DNA of 26,860 nucleotides, from positions 1-26,860 of the forward strand of contig JASHRY010000113.1 of NCBI GenBank assembly GCA_030037105.1, written 5' to 3'. The position numbers were made by a program, and so were the translations under genes. The notes beneath the pieces were generated by a model, which ran no database searches, was not told the DNA's origin, and was given only the letters and a program-made list of their open reading frames with translations. This document shows, in pieces, positions 1 to 8,991 of the stretch. The first letter of the stretch is position 1, and every line of letters begins with the position of its first letter. Origin of the DNA: Xanthobacteraceae bacterium. Its GTDB lineage: Bacteria > Pseudomonadota > Alphaproteobacteria > Rhizobiales > Xanthobacteraceae.

Positions 1-218
1 ACGATCGCCACCACGTCTTTCAGGGGCTGCCGGTTCTCGCGCACCAACGAAGGATCGAGAAGCGCGCAGAGCACCAGCGCGAGGCCTACGGCGCGCAGCA
101 GCGTGCCGCGCCGGCCGCGCAGCAGGCCGAGCACCGTAACCGCCACGGCAAGCGCCGCAAAGGCCGCAAGCAGCGCCGAAGGCAGCAGAAGCGCAAAAGA
201 CAGGGTAAGTTCGTTCAT
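1..218 (-). CDS. N-terminus of a COG5426-like membrane protein (partial, runs off the left edge)
   Basis: Only the first 72 codons are present; the gene continues beyond base 1. The ATG is at 218 and the protein begins MNELTLSFALLLPSALLA. Two hydrophobic segments are visible (about residues 7-33 and 42-55), separated by a basic loop (LRGRRGTLLR). A motif ALLDPSLVRENRQPL follows, ahead of a VVAIV strand. This start resembles the large alphaproteobacterial membrane proteins annotated as glutamine amidotransferase-like (COG5426). Those have two N-terminal helices followed by an extracytoplasmic von Willebrand-like or amidotransferase-like domain, and usually sit near MoxR, DUF58 and DUF4159 genes. 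The catalytic part is outside the window, so the family call rests on the N-terminus alone. The gene lies 55 bases after the upstream membrane protein's stop, on the same strand, so co-transcription is possible. Confidence 0.7.
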   Translation of the reverse strand, partial: MNELTLSFALLLPSALLAAFAALAVAVTVLGLLRGRRGTLLRAVGLALVLCALLDPSLVRENRQPLKDVVAI

Positions 219-273
219 CTACCCGATGTGGATCTTCGCCGGGCCTCGCCGACCCGGCGGCCGCATACCTGCG

Positions 274-2277
274 CTAGGTTTTCGCGCAAGGCAAGACGGC
301 ATAAGCCGAGATCCGTTTCCAGCCATACGAATCCGTCTCTTCCGTCATGCGGAAGTTTGGCGGATCGAGACGCCAATATTGTGGCTTCAACTGTGCCGGA
401 ATCGCCGCGCCATCCTCGACCGGCGCGACGATAATGGCCGGCGCGTCGGGACGTGCACAAAGCTGCGCGACCGCCGCCTGCGTGACGCGCGGCAGATCGG
501 CAGTCGAGGGGAAATGCGCGACGGAAAGCGCCTTCTTCTCGGCCAGTCTTTCGCGGATGAGGAATTGCATCCGCTCCCGCCATTTTTCGGTCAGGGCGGT
601 CGAAAAAATCGTGCTGACGCCTTGCTGCGCCGAAGCCCATTGCGGGCGGCCGGTTAGGAACCAAGCCTCGGACAAGCCGTCCACCCACAGCACTTCCCCG
701 TCGCGGCCAGCGATCAGGTTCATGAGCGCAGCTGGAGGACGGTCCGCGTCCGCCATCTTTTGGAATGGGATCCTCTCGTCCCAGAACCGAACCGCGGCGA
801 GGATCAAGAGAAGCGCGGCGGTGCATTGCAGGCCCCAAACGACGCGCGATGGCCGCGCGAAGACCAGCACGACAATCACCGTCAAAATCGGAAAGGCAAC
901 GTAACGGCGCGTCCAGAAGTGGCTGATGTAATGCGGGCCGTCGGCGGGTATGGAGGCGAGGAACCGGCTGTAGCCGACGAAATAGTGTACGTTCCAAAGC
1001 AACGCCAAAGCGCACGCAGCGGCCCAAACCCAGACGACGATCCTCGGCGTGATGGCGACCGGAACCAAACGCGTGCCGAAGTGCAGGGCGAGCGCAACGA
1101 CGCAGATCAGCGCGCCGGTCGCCGATTCTTCGCACCCCAACCACGCTACCGCGAGAACGGCGAGCACGACCTGGCCACGCGGCCCTTGCCGCCATAGTTC
1201 GACGGTGCAAATGCCGAGCGCCGTGGCGCCCAGCGCAGCTAACAGCCACGCCATGCGCCAAGGCTGCGCCTGAATGAAGAGCAGCAGCGAGAGCGTGTCA
1301 CCCAGCAACGCCTGCACGGCGATGCCGCCAATCCCGACAAAGATCGCCGCGATGAGCACCATCCGCCGCCGGCCTTCGAAGAAGCTTGCCGCAATCGCCA
1401 GCGTCGTCGCCTCCGCCGCCAGCGGACCGATGGAGTCGAGCGGCCAATGCATCGGAAACAGCAGCGGGCTGCGGCTTTCGGCAAACGCCTTGAGACCCGG
1501 ATCCATGAGGGTCACCAACCTGTGGAGGACCGGAAGTCCGGCCAGCGCGCCGGCGAGCATGAGAACCGCGATGCAAGAGGCGGCGATCGCCCAACGTCGG
1601 TCTTCGCGGCAAACGACGATGCCGAACGCGCACCAGCCGACGAGCGCCATGATGGGATGGATGAGGCTCGCCGCGACCAACAAAACGAGCGGCAAAAGGG
1701 TACGCCCGCCGGCGAGCGCCGCGACGGCGGTTAAAACAAAAACTTCGGCGAAGGGGCGCGGGATCGCCAAAATTTCCGAATAGCTGAACCGCCACGGCGC
1801 GCCATAAGAGACCGGCAGGACCGCCACGAAGGCGACGACGAGAAAGACGAAACGGGGAGCCACGAATTGCCGCGCCAGAATGCAAAGCGCGGCGATCCAC
1901 AGCGTCATGCTCAGCAGCGCCAGCATCAGCGCGGTCGGCCCGGTGCCAAACGCGCCGACCAGACGATCGAGCAGCAACGGAAACACGCTGAACTGCGATT
2001 GCCCGTCGTTTACGAACATCATGTCGCGGCCGATCCCCGCGGGATCAAGATCGGCGAGCGAGCGCGCGATATAGACGCTGGAATCGCCGAGAATGCCCGG
2101 GTAGGAATGGGTCAGCGCCCAAAGCGCGACGGCGATCAGCGGCAGAAAAATTCTGCCGTCGGCGACGGATTGCCTAAGTCCTGTAATGGCCCGGCTGATT
2201 TTCTTGTCGGACGCCGCGGCATGCGCGGCCATCTCGGTTTGCCGCCGTTCGATGCCAATGGACAATTCGCCCAACAT
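274..2277 (-). CDS. Large polytopic membrane protein with C-terminal soluble domain, possibly GT-C-like
   Basis: I do not recognise a named family. With the ATG at 2277 the protein has 667 residues. The same frame stays open up to 2613, but that extension overlaps the GtrA gene and is arginine-rich, low-hydrophobicity shadow sequence, so I reject it. A cytoplasmic-looking basic start (about 40 residues) is followed by a dozen or more hydrophobic segments (about 43-530). A soluble tail of roughly 130 residues ends SAYAVLPCAKT. The first non-membrane loop holds an acidic motif (SYPGILGDSSVYI, Asp65), reminiscent of the loop-1 Asp of GT-C glycosyltransferases that use lipid-linked sugars. That resemblance is inference only. 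The start lies 5 bases after the gtrA-like stop with no strong ribosome site, which suggests translational coupling. It may be an envelope glycosyltransferase or a polysaccharide-modification protein. Confidence 0.8.
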   Translation of the reverse strand: MLGELSIGIERRQTEMAAHAAASDKKISRAITGLRQSVADGRIFLPLIAVALWALTHSYPGILGDSSVYIARSLADLDPAGIGRDMMFVNDGQSQFSVFPLLLDRLVGAFGTGPTALMLALLSMTLWIAALCILARQFVAPRFVFLVVAFVAVLPVSYGAPWRFSYSEILAIPRPFAEVFVLTAVAALAGGRTLLPLVLLVAASLIHPIMALVGWCAFGIVVCREDRRWAIAASCIAVLMLAGALAGLPVLHRLVTLMDPGLKAFAESRSPLLFPMHWPLDSIGPLAAEATTLAIAASFFEGRRRMVLIAAIFVGIGGIAVQALLGDTLSLLLFIQAQPWRMAWLLAALGATALGICTVELWRQGPRGQVVLAVLAVAWLGCEESATGALICVVALALHFGTRLVPVAITPRIVVWVWAAACALALLWNVHYFVGYSRFLASIPADGPHYISHFWTRRYVAFPILTVIVVLVFARPSRVVWGLQCTAALLLILAAVRFWDERIPFQKMADADRPPAALMNLIAGRDGEVLWVDGLSEAWFLTGRPQWASAQQGVSTIFSTALTEKWRERMQFLIRERLAEKKALSVAHFPSTADLPRVTQAAVAQLCARPDAPAIIVAPVEDGAAIPAQLKPQYWRLDPPNFRMTEETDSYGWKRISAYAVLPCAKT

Positions 2278-2282
2278 CTCGG

Positions 2283-2759
2283 TCACGCGACGGGTGGCGC
2301 CGCGAAAAGCAGCGTGCGGCGTAACAGGAAGTTGAACAGGAAAATGCAAGCTGCGGTCGGCGCCTTGGCGATCGCCACGTCGAGGCGGCAGCCATGTACG
2401 AAGGCGAAGATCAGAATCTGATTGAGCGCCAGCCCGGCGAGTCCGATGGCAAAGAATCCGGCGACCTCCGCCCTGAGACGGCGGGCGCGGCGGCCGCGAA
2501 AGACAAAGAAGATGCTGCCGACGTAGGCGAGCAGCATTCCCGCCATAAAGCTCAATGCTGCCGCGACGAGATAATATACGCCCGCCTTGACGAACAGGAT
2601 CAACAGCGACCAATCAAGCGCCAGCGCAGTGGCGCTGCAAAGGCCGTAGCCGAAAAGATCCGATGTGAAGAGCCGCGCCGCCTCATGGCGCTCGGCCGAC
2701 AAAATCCGACGGAAGAAGGATGCGCGCGGGGATGAAGCAAAAGGCGCGACGGTACTCAC
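2283..2759 (-). CDS. GtrA family membrane protein
   Basis: This 158-residue protein has four hydrophobic helices (about 37-56, 62-86, 101-120, 128-146). It carries the hallmarks of the GtrA/PF04138 family: FGYGLCSATALALDW at the first helix and an FVFRGRR loop after the second. Family members are thought to help translocate or position undecaprenyl-linked or other lipid-linked sugars at the inner membrane. The start is GTG at 2759. It comes three bases after the TGA of the upstream FAD oxidoreductase and in the same reading frame, so re-initiation is likely. The polytopic membrane protein gene begins 5 bases after its stop. Being sandwiched between a mutase-like flavoprotein and a polytopic membrane protein supports a role in envelope glycan or glycolipid assembly. 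The substrate cannot be read from the sequence. Confidence 0.85.
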   Translation of the reverse strand: MSTVAPFASSPRASFFRRILSAERHEAARLFTSDLFGYGLCSATALALDWSLLILFVKAGVYYLVAAALSFMAGMLLAYVGSIFFVFRGRRARRLRAEVAGFFAIGLAGLALNQILIFAFVHGCRLDVAIAKAPTAACIFLFNFLLRRTLLFAAPPVA

Positions 2760-2762
2760 GGA

Positions 2763-4250
2763 TCACGCCGCCTTCTTGGGAACGAGCCGCAGGCTGCGCA
2801 GCGCCTCTTCGCCGCCGTGCGCGCCGGCCTCGCTATATTCGGCGTCCTCGTTGACCTGCCAGACGTCGTAAAGCGTCTCGCCGGCGATGATGTTGGCGGC
2901 GGTGAGCATGCCCGTCATCATGGCGTGATCCTGATTATTGTATTTGTGCATGCCGTTGCGGCCGACGAGATGCAGATTCGGATAACGCAGTGCCAGCTCG
3001 GCACGGATCGTCTTCATGTGCTCGAGATAGGTCTCGTCATAGACCGGATAGGCCATCTTTTGCCGCACCACGCAGGCGTCGTGAACGTCGGCGGGATTCA
3101 TCAGGCCGATGCGGTCGATCTCTTCTTTGGCAAGTGCGATCAGGTTCGCGTCGTTCGCGCTCCATAGGCTGTCGCCTTCGAAGCAGAAATATTCGAGTCC
3201 CAGGCAGGTCGAAGTTTGATCGGGAATCAAGTCCAGCGACCAGGAACGAAAATTCTGCACGCGCCCGACTTTCACGTTGGGATCGTGGATGTAAATCCAA
3301 TTGTCGGGCAGGTCGGCGCCGCGTTTGCCGATCAGCACCACGGTCAGGAAGTCGCGGTATTTGAGTTCGCGCGCATGCAGGCGGCTGAGCGCCGTGGGCC
3401 GCAGCGCGGCGATAAGCTCGCGCACGGGAGCGGAAGAGACAACGTGTCGGGCCGAGAAGGTTTCGCAGGCGCCGGCGCCGCTTTCGACGGCGACCGACCA
3501 GAGGCGGCCGCGCTCGTTGTAAGCGAGCGAGACGAGCCTGCGGTCCAAGCGAATCTCGCCGCCGAGCTTCACGATCTTGGCGGCGCAGGCCTCCCACATC
3601 ATGCCCGGCCCGCGGCTCGGATAACGGAAGGATTCGATGAGAGTCTTGGCGACCGCGCCGCGCTTTTTGCGGCCGAGCGAGCGACGTAGCGCGTCCATGA
3701 TCGCCGCGCCGAGATCGAGGCCCTTGATGCGCTGCGCGGCCCATTCAGCCGAGATCTCGTCGCAGCCCATGCCCCAGACCTTTTCCGTGTAGGTCTTGAA
3801 GAAAATCCGGAAGAGCCGCTCGCCGAACTGATTGCGCACCCATTGATGCACGTTCTTCGGATTGCGGATCGGAAAGGCGCGGGCCAAAGCGAACGAGGCG
3901 AGGCAGAGCGCGCTTTGTACGAGGCCGAGCTTGCGCAGAGCCTCGAACGCCTTGAGCGGATAGGAATAGAACTGGCCGCGGTAGAAGATGCGCGACAGGC
4001 GCGGCCGCTCGATGAAATCGTTGGGCAGGATCTCGTTCCAGAGATCGACTACTTCCTTCGATTTCGAGAAGAAGCGATGCCCGCCGATGTCGAACAAAAA
4101 GTCCTTGTAGTTCACCGTGCGGCTGATGCCGCCTACGTAGGCCGGGTCCTGCTCGACGACGAGCACGTTGCGGCCGGCCTTGGCGAGCGTATAGGCGGTG
4201 GTCAGTCCGGCCGGGCCGGCGCCGACGATCACGGCGTCGTAGGTCTTCAA
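2763..4250 (-). CDS. FAD-dependent oxidoreductase, protoporphyrinogen-oxidase / UDP-galactopyranose-mutase-like
   Basis: This 495-residue protein opens with a Rossmann FAD-binding motif (VIVGAGPAGLTTAYTLAKAG, residues 8-27) and an acidic E34 for the ribose. GGISRTV and FDIGGHRFFSKS follow, as in the flavoprotein family that includes protoporphyrinogen oxidase and UDP-galactopyranose mutase. Near the C-terminus, HLVGRNGMHKYNNQDHAM is the conserved second FAD contact. Members of this branch typically sit in glycan or lipopolysaccharide loci and may act on a nucleotide- or lipid-linked sugar, but the reaction is not established. The start codon is TTG at 4250, supported by GGAG eight bases upstream; no better start is in frame. 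It is the first gene of the three-gene module, with the gene-free repeat region upstream. A carotenoid or porphyrin substrate is less likely, given the GtrA neighbour. Confidence 0.85.
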   Translation of the reverse strand: MKTYDAVIVGAGPAGLTTAYTLAKAGRNVLVVEQDPAYVGGISRTVNYKDFLFDIGGHRFFSKSKEVVDLWNEILPNDFIERPRLSRIFYRGQFYSYPLKAFEALRKLGLVQSALCLASFALARAFPIRNPKNVHQWVRNQFGERLFRIFFKTYTEKVWGMGCDEISAEWAAQRIKGLDLGAAIMDALRRSLGRKKRGAVAKTLIESFRYPSRGPGMMWEACAAKIVKLGGEIRLDRRLVSLAYNERGRLWSVAVESGAGACETFSARHVVSSAPVRELIAALRPTALSRLHARELKYRDFLTVVLIGKRGADLPDNWIYIHDPNVKVGRVQNFRSWSLDLIPDQTSTCLGLEYFCFEGDSLWSANDANLIALAKEEIDRIGLMNPADVHDACVVRQKMAYPVYDETYLEHMKTIRAELALRYPNLHLVGRNGMHKYNNQDHAMMTGMLTAANIIAGETLYDVWQVNEDAEYSEAGAHGGEEALRSLRLVPKKAA

Positions 4251-4387
4251 GAGGCTGCTCCGCTTGGGGTTTCAGGCCGGAGCAGGAAAGCAGGAAGAGG
4301 TTAAAGGGGGCTTAGGGGGAGCGGAGAATCAGAAGGGCACGGAGGCAAATTACGAGAAGCTTTCTTGTTTCCAAATCGCGCCGTTCC

Positions 4388-4433
4388 GCATGCTTCGAGA
4401 CGCGGCGCGTTCGGGCCGCTCCTCGGCATGAGG
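4388..4433. repeat. Short palindromic repeat, copy 1 (CTTCGAGACG type)
   Basis: Outer arms CATGC (4389-4393) and GCATG (4426-4430) enclose an inner stem, GCGGC (4402-4406) with GCCGC (4415-4419). The boxes CTTCGAGACG and CTCCTC flank the inner stem. The same boxes occur in reverse orientation in the copy at 4455-4501. The layout (conserved outer boxes, variable central stem) matches a palindromic repeat that is abundant between genes in many Rhizobiales genomes. Confidence 0.7.
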
Positions 4434-4454
4434 GCTATGGCAATAAAGGCTTAA

Positions 4455-4501
4455 CCTTCATCCTGAGGAGGCTGTGAAGCAGCCGTCTCGAAGAATGAGA
4501 G
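4455..4501. repeat. Short palindromic repeat, copy 2, inverted relative to copy 1
   Basis: The unit reads CTTCATCCTGAGG, then a central hairpin GGCTG (4470-4474), loop TGAAG, CAGCC (4480-4484), then GTCTCGAAGAATGAG. Its reverse complement shares CTTCGAGACG and CTCCTC with the copy at 4388-4433, while the central stem differs. That is the usual pattern for this repeat class. Confidence 0.7.
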
Positions 4502-4520
4502 GCACGGAATGAAAAACGCC

Positions 4521-4646
4521 TGGATGGCTGGGTCAAGCCCGGCCATGACGGACATCGATGGAAAAAAGCTGTCAAGAATTTGCTAGAAGTTCAACGCTGG
4601 TGAGAACTGACGCTCTCATCATGGCCGGGCTTGACCCGACCATCCA
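4521..4646. repeat. 28-base inverted repeat pair downstream of rpoD
   Basis: Left arm 4521-4548 contains GGTCAAGCCCGGCCATGA. Right arm 4619-4646 contains TCATGGCCGGGCTTGACC. The arms are reverse complements at 26 of 28 positions, separated by 70 bases. The right arm ends only 10 bases from the rpoD stop codon, so an rpoD transcript could fold it. The arm sequence is a familiar dispersed intergenic repeat in Rhizobiales genomes. Whether it terminates transcription here or is only a repeat insertion cannot be told from the sequence. Confidence 0.8.
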
Positions 4647-4656
4647 TGCACCACAC

Positions 4657-6702
<2,046 letters not shown>

Positions 6703-6711
6703 TCGATCCTC
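6703..6711 (-). promoter_or_regulatory. Ribosome binding site deciding the rpoD start
   Basis: On the minus strand GAGG (6711-6708) precedes the ATG at 6702 with a five-base spacer. The alternative in-frame ATG at 6741 has no comparable site. Confidence 0.65.
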
Positions 6712-6835
6712 TATCGATCCGAGTTGCGCTTCGCCCATCAAGCGGCGCGTCCTTGGCCGCCCGCGATGCCGATCGCCGATCTATGAGCCGGAATGAAACG
6801 CGATTGTGCCTGCCGAAGACCGCAACCGGCGCCGC

Positions 6836-6856
6836 TTGCAATGCGTATTGCAATGC
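6836..6856. repeat. Tandem direct repeat TTGCAATGC, 12-base spacing, upstream of rpoD
   Basis: TTGCAATGC occurs at 6836-6844 and again at 6848-6856, an offset of 12 bases (about one helical turn). Each copy contains the palindrome TTGCAA. It lies about 134 bases upstream of the rpoD ATG, in the dnaG-rpoD gap, so it could be an operator or simply a chance duplication. Confidence 0.5.
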
Positions 6857-6938
6857 GCAGGCCAGGATCTCGTGACAATCGCGCCTTGCTGATCTTTCCT
6901 CCCGTCAGACAGGAAACGCATAATTTTTTCCCCGTGCT

Positions 6939-6966
6939 TCTTCGCGCAAGCGAAGCGCCGCGAAGA
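6939..6966. other. Hairpin just after dnaG
   Basis: TCTTCGCG (6939-6946) and CGCGAAGA (6959-6966) form an eight-pair stem with a 12-base loop, immediately after the dnaG stop. On the transcribed strand it is followed by a run of A rather than T, so it is not a standard intrinsic terminator. It could protect or process the dnaG-rpoD message. Confidence 0.4.
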
Positions 6967-6969
6967 TCC

Positions 6970-8889
6970 TCACAAAATTCCGCTTTGCCGACCGGAAGCC
7001 GCACCAAATCCCTCGATAACGGCCTCTGTCCCCGCCAGTCCCGACAACTGCTCTTGGACCGACTTCAGCCGCGCAAGATTGCTTTCGCTCGCGTCCCCAG
7101 CCAAAGCCTTCTGCGCCAAGACCAGTTCCGTATGTAGGGCCCGCATCTTACGGTGCAAGGCCAGGGCCTGCTTGAGAGATTCCTCAGCATCGCTGTCGGC
7201 GGCCGCGGGCGCCACCGTCCAAAGGCTCGCATGGCCGACGAGAGATTCGAGCTTGGCCCGGGCGGCGCCGAGCCCGGCCCGTTCGATTTCGGCCGCAAGC
7301 TCGTCCGCGTCCCGATGGTGGTCCGCCCAGAGATCGAGCAATTTCTGGCGTAGCGCCCGGGCATCCGAACTGTATAGCTCCAGCTCGGTAAGCGGCTCGT
7401 GGTAGGCGTCGAGAAGCTGCGGATGATTGAGAAAGATAAGTAAGATCAACGCCTCCCGAGCGAATCCCCCGGTCGATTTGGCGCGCAGCAGCGGCGAGCG
7501 CGCCAAGCTAGGCCCGATTTGAAGGGGTTGCAGAAGATAGGTTTGCGGTCCCGGTTCGCCGCGCCCGCCGCGCCCCGCCCCTGGAAAGCGTTGCGGCCGG
7601 CCGAAGGGAGCGGGCTGGGCAGGCGCAAACAGCGCCGCGAGCCGGCCGCGGAATTCGGCCTGATAGTGGCGCCGCAACGTCTCATCGCGGATCTCCAAAC
7701 AGAGATTGGCGAGGCGGCGTTCAAAGCCGGCGCGGCGCTCCGGGGTCGTAAGCGGCTCCCCTTCGCTTTCGCGCTGCCAGATGAGATCGACAAGCGGCAA
7801 AGCCGCGGCGAGCAGTTCGGCAACCGCGGCCTTGCCGCCGCCGCGGGCGAGATCGTCCGGGTCTTGCCCTTCCGGCAGAAGCGCGAAGCGCAGCGACCGC
7901 CCGACGCCGATCAGCGGCAGCGCCATGTCGATGGTGCGATAGGCGGCCTTGCGGCCGGCCCGGTCGCCGTCGAAACACAGCACCGGCTCTTCCGCCATCT
8001 TCCACAAAAGCGCGCATTGCTCCGGCGTAAGCGCCGTGCCGAGCGGCGCGACGGTGTTCGGAAAACCTGCGGCGACCATCGAGATCGCATCGACGTAGCC
8101 CTCGACCGCGATCACCGCGCCGCGTTCGTGCGCGGCTTGGCGCGCTTTGTCGTGGTTGTAGAGGATCGCGCCTTTGTGGAAGAGCGTCGTTTCCGGCGAG
8201 TTGAGATACTTGGGCTGTACGTCGGCGCCGAGCGCGCGCCCGCCGAACGCGATGACGCGGCCGCGCCGGTCGGCGATCGGAAACATCAGGCGATCGCGGA
8301 AACGATCGTAAGGGACGGCGATGTCCTCGCCGTGGATTAGCAGCCCCGCTTCGATCATCGCCTCGACGCCGACGCCTTTACCGGCGAGATGATCGCGCAG
8401 CGCATATTTCTCCGGCTCGGCGTAGCCCAACCGGAATTCCGCCTGGATATCCGGCTTCAGCCCGCGCTCGGCCAGATAATCGCGTGTCTTTGCGCCGGCG
8501 CGTCCGGCAAGTTCGGCGGCAAAATATTTCGCCGCCAGCTCGAGTACGTCGTAAAGGCTGGCGCGCTCTTTCTCGCGCGCCTCCGCCTCGGGGGAGACGC
8601 GCGGCAATGCGATTCCGGCCTGCTCGGCCAGGCGCGCGACCGCCTCGGGAAAACTTAAGCCTTCGGTTTCCATCACGAAATCGAAGATATTGCCGTTTTT
8701 GCCGGCGGAATGGTCGAACCACGCCATTTTCTGGTCATTGACGAAAAAAGACGGCGTACGCTCGGCGTTGAATGGCGAGAGCCCGCGCCATTCGCGGCCG
8801 GCTTTCGTCAGTTTGACGCGCGTGCGCACGACATCGGAGACGGGCAGCCTCGATTTGAGCTCATCGAGAAAGGAAGCGGGGAATCGCAT
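6970..8889 (-). CDS. dnaG: DNA primase DnaG
   Basis: This 639-residue primase makes RNA primers for replication. The N-terminal domain (about 1-100) begins MRFPASFLDELKSRLPVSDV. The central catalytic TOPRIM core shows AVEGYVDAISM and the metal-binding LCFDGDRAGRKAAYR. A Pro/Gly-rich linker follows, then a helical C-terminal domain expected to contact the DnaB helicase. The zinc-binding motif of the N-terminal domain is degenerate: where canonical primases have CPFH and CFGC, this one has SPFN (Ser38, Asn41) and DHSA (Asp59, Ala62), so all four ligands are gone. Partial loss of these ligands is known to me in other alphaproteobacterial primases, so this is not evidence of a dead gene; the length and the rest of the protein are normal. 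panB is divergent, 102 bases away, so both promoters lie in that gap. rpoD follows downstream. Confidence 0.96.
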   Translation of the reverse strand: MRFPASFLDELKSRLPVSDVVRTRVKLTKAGREWRGLSPFNAERTPSFFVNDQKMAWFDHSAGKNGNIFDFVMETEGLSFPEAVARLAEQAGIALPRVSPEAEAREKERASLYDVLELAAKYFAAELAGRAGAKTRDYLAERGLKPDIQAEFRLGYAEPEKYALRDHLAGKGVGVEAMIEAGLLIHGEDIAVPYDRFRDRLMFPIADRRGRVIAFGGRALGADVQPKYLNSPETTLFHKGAILYNHDKARQAAHERGAVIAVEGYVDAISMVAAGFPNTVAPLGTALTPEQCALLWKMAEEPVLCFDGDRAGRKAAYRTIDMALPLIGVGRSLRFALLPEGQDPDDLARGGGKAAVAELLAAALPLVDLIWQRESEGEPLTTPERRAGFERRLANLCLEIRDETLRRHYQAEFRGRLAALFAPAQPAPFGRPQRFPGAGRGGRGEPGPQTYLLQPLQIGPSLARSPLLRAKSTGGFAREALILLIFLNHPQLLDAYHEPLTELELYSSDARALRQKLLDLWADHHRDADELAAEIERAGLGAARAKLESLVGHASLWTVAPAAADSDAEESLKQALALHRKMRALHTELVLAQKALAGDASESNLARLKSVQEQLSGLAGTEAVIEGFGAASGRQSGIL

Positions 8890-8991
8890 CGGCGCCTTTG
8901 GGTTCGCGGCGGGCCACTATAGATAAGCAGCACGAACCCGGGTAGGGCTGTCCACAGGATTCACAGAACGCTGCGCGAGCTTTCGACCGGC

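Larger units (their letters stand above)
4251..4656. other. Gene-free region with several short palindromic repeats
   Basis: About 400 bases lie between the FAD oxidoreductase start and the rpoD stop, with no credible gene. The part next to the oxidoreductase (4251-4387) is purine-rich on the plus strand and should contain that operon's promoter, but I cannot pick convincing -35 and -10 boxes. From 4388 to 4646 the stretch is mostly short inverted repeats of three kinds, listed separately. The section between the outer arms (4549-4618) has no visible structure. A small open frame across 4558-4980 runs into antisense rpoD and is not a gene. Confidence 0.75.

Noticed and set aside
2278..2613. 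N-terminal extension of the polytopic membrane protein
   Set aside because: The in-frame extension overlaps the GtrA gene and reads as Arg-rich shadow sequence. The ATG at 2277, right after the GtrA stop, is the natural start.
6939..6966. Intrinsic terminator after dnaG
   Set aside because: The eight-pair stem is real but it is followed by A, not T, on the transcribed strand. I list it only as a hairpin.
8948..8968. DnaA-box-like string CTGTCCACAGG near dnaG and panB
   Set aside because: It is a single imperfect match (about 7 of 9) with no cluster of boxes, AT-rich element or dnaA/hemE context, so there is no support for an origin.
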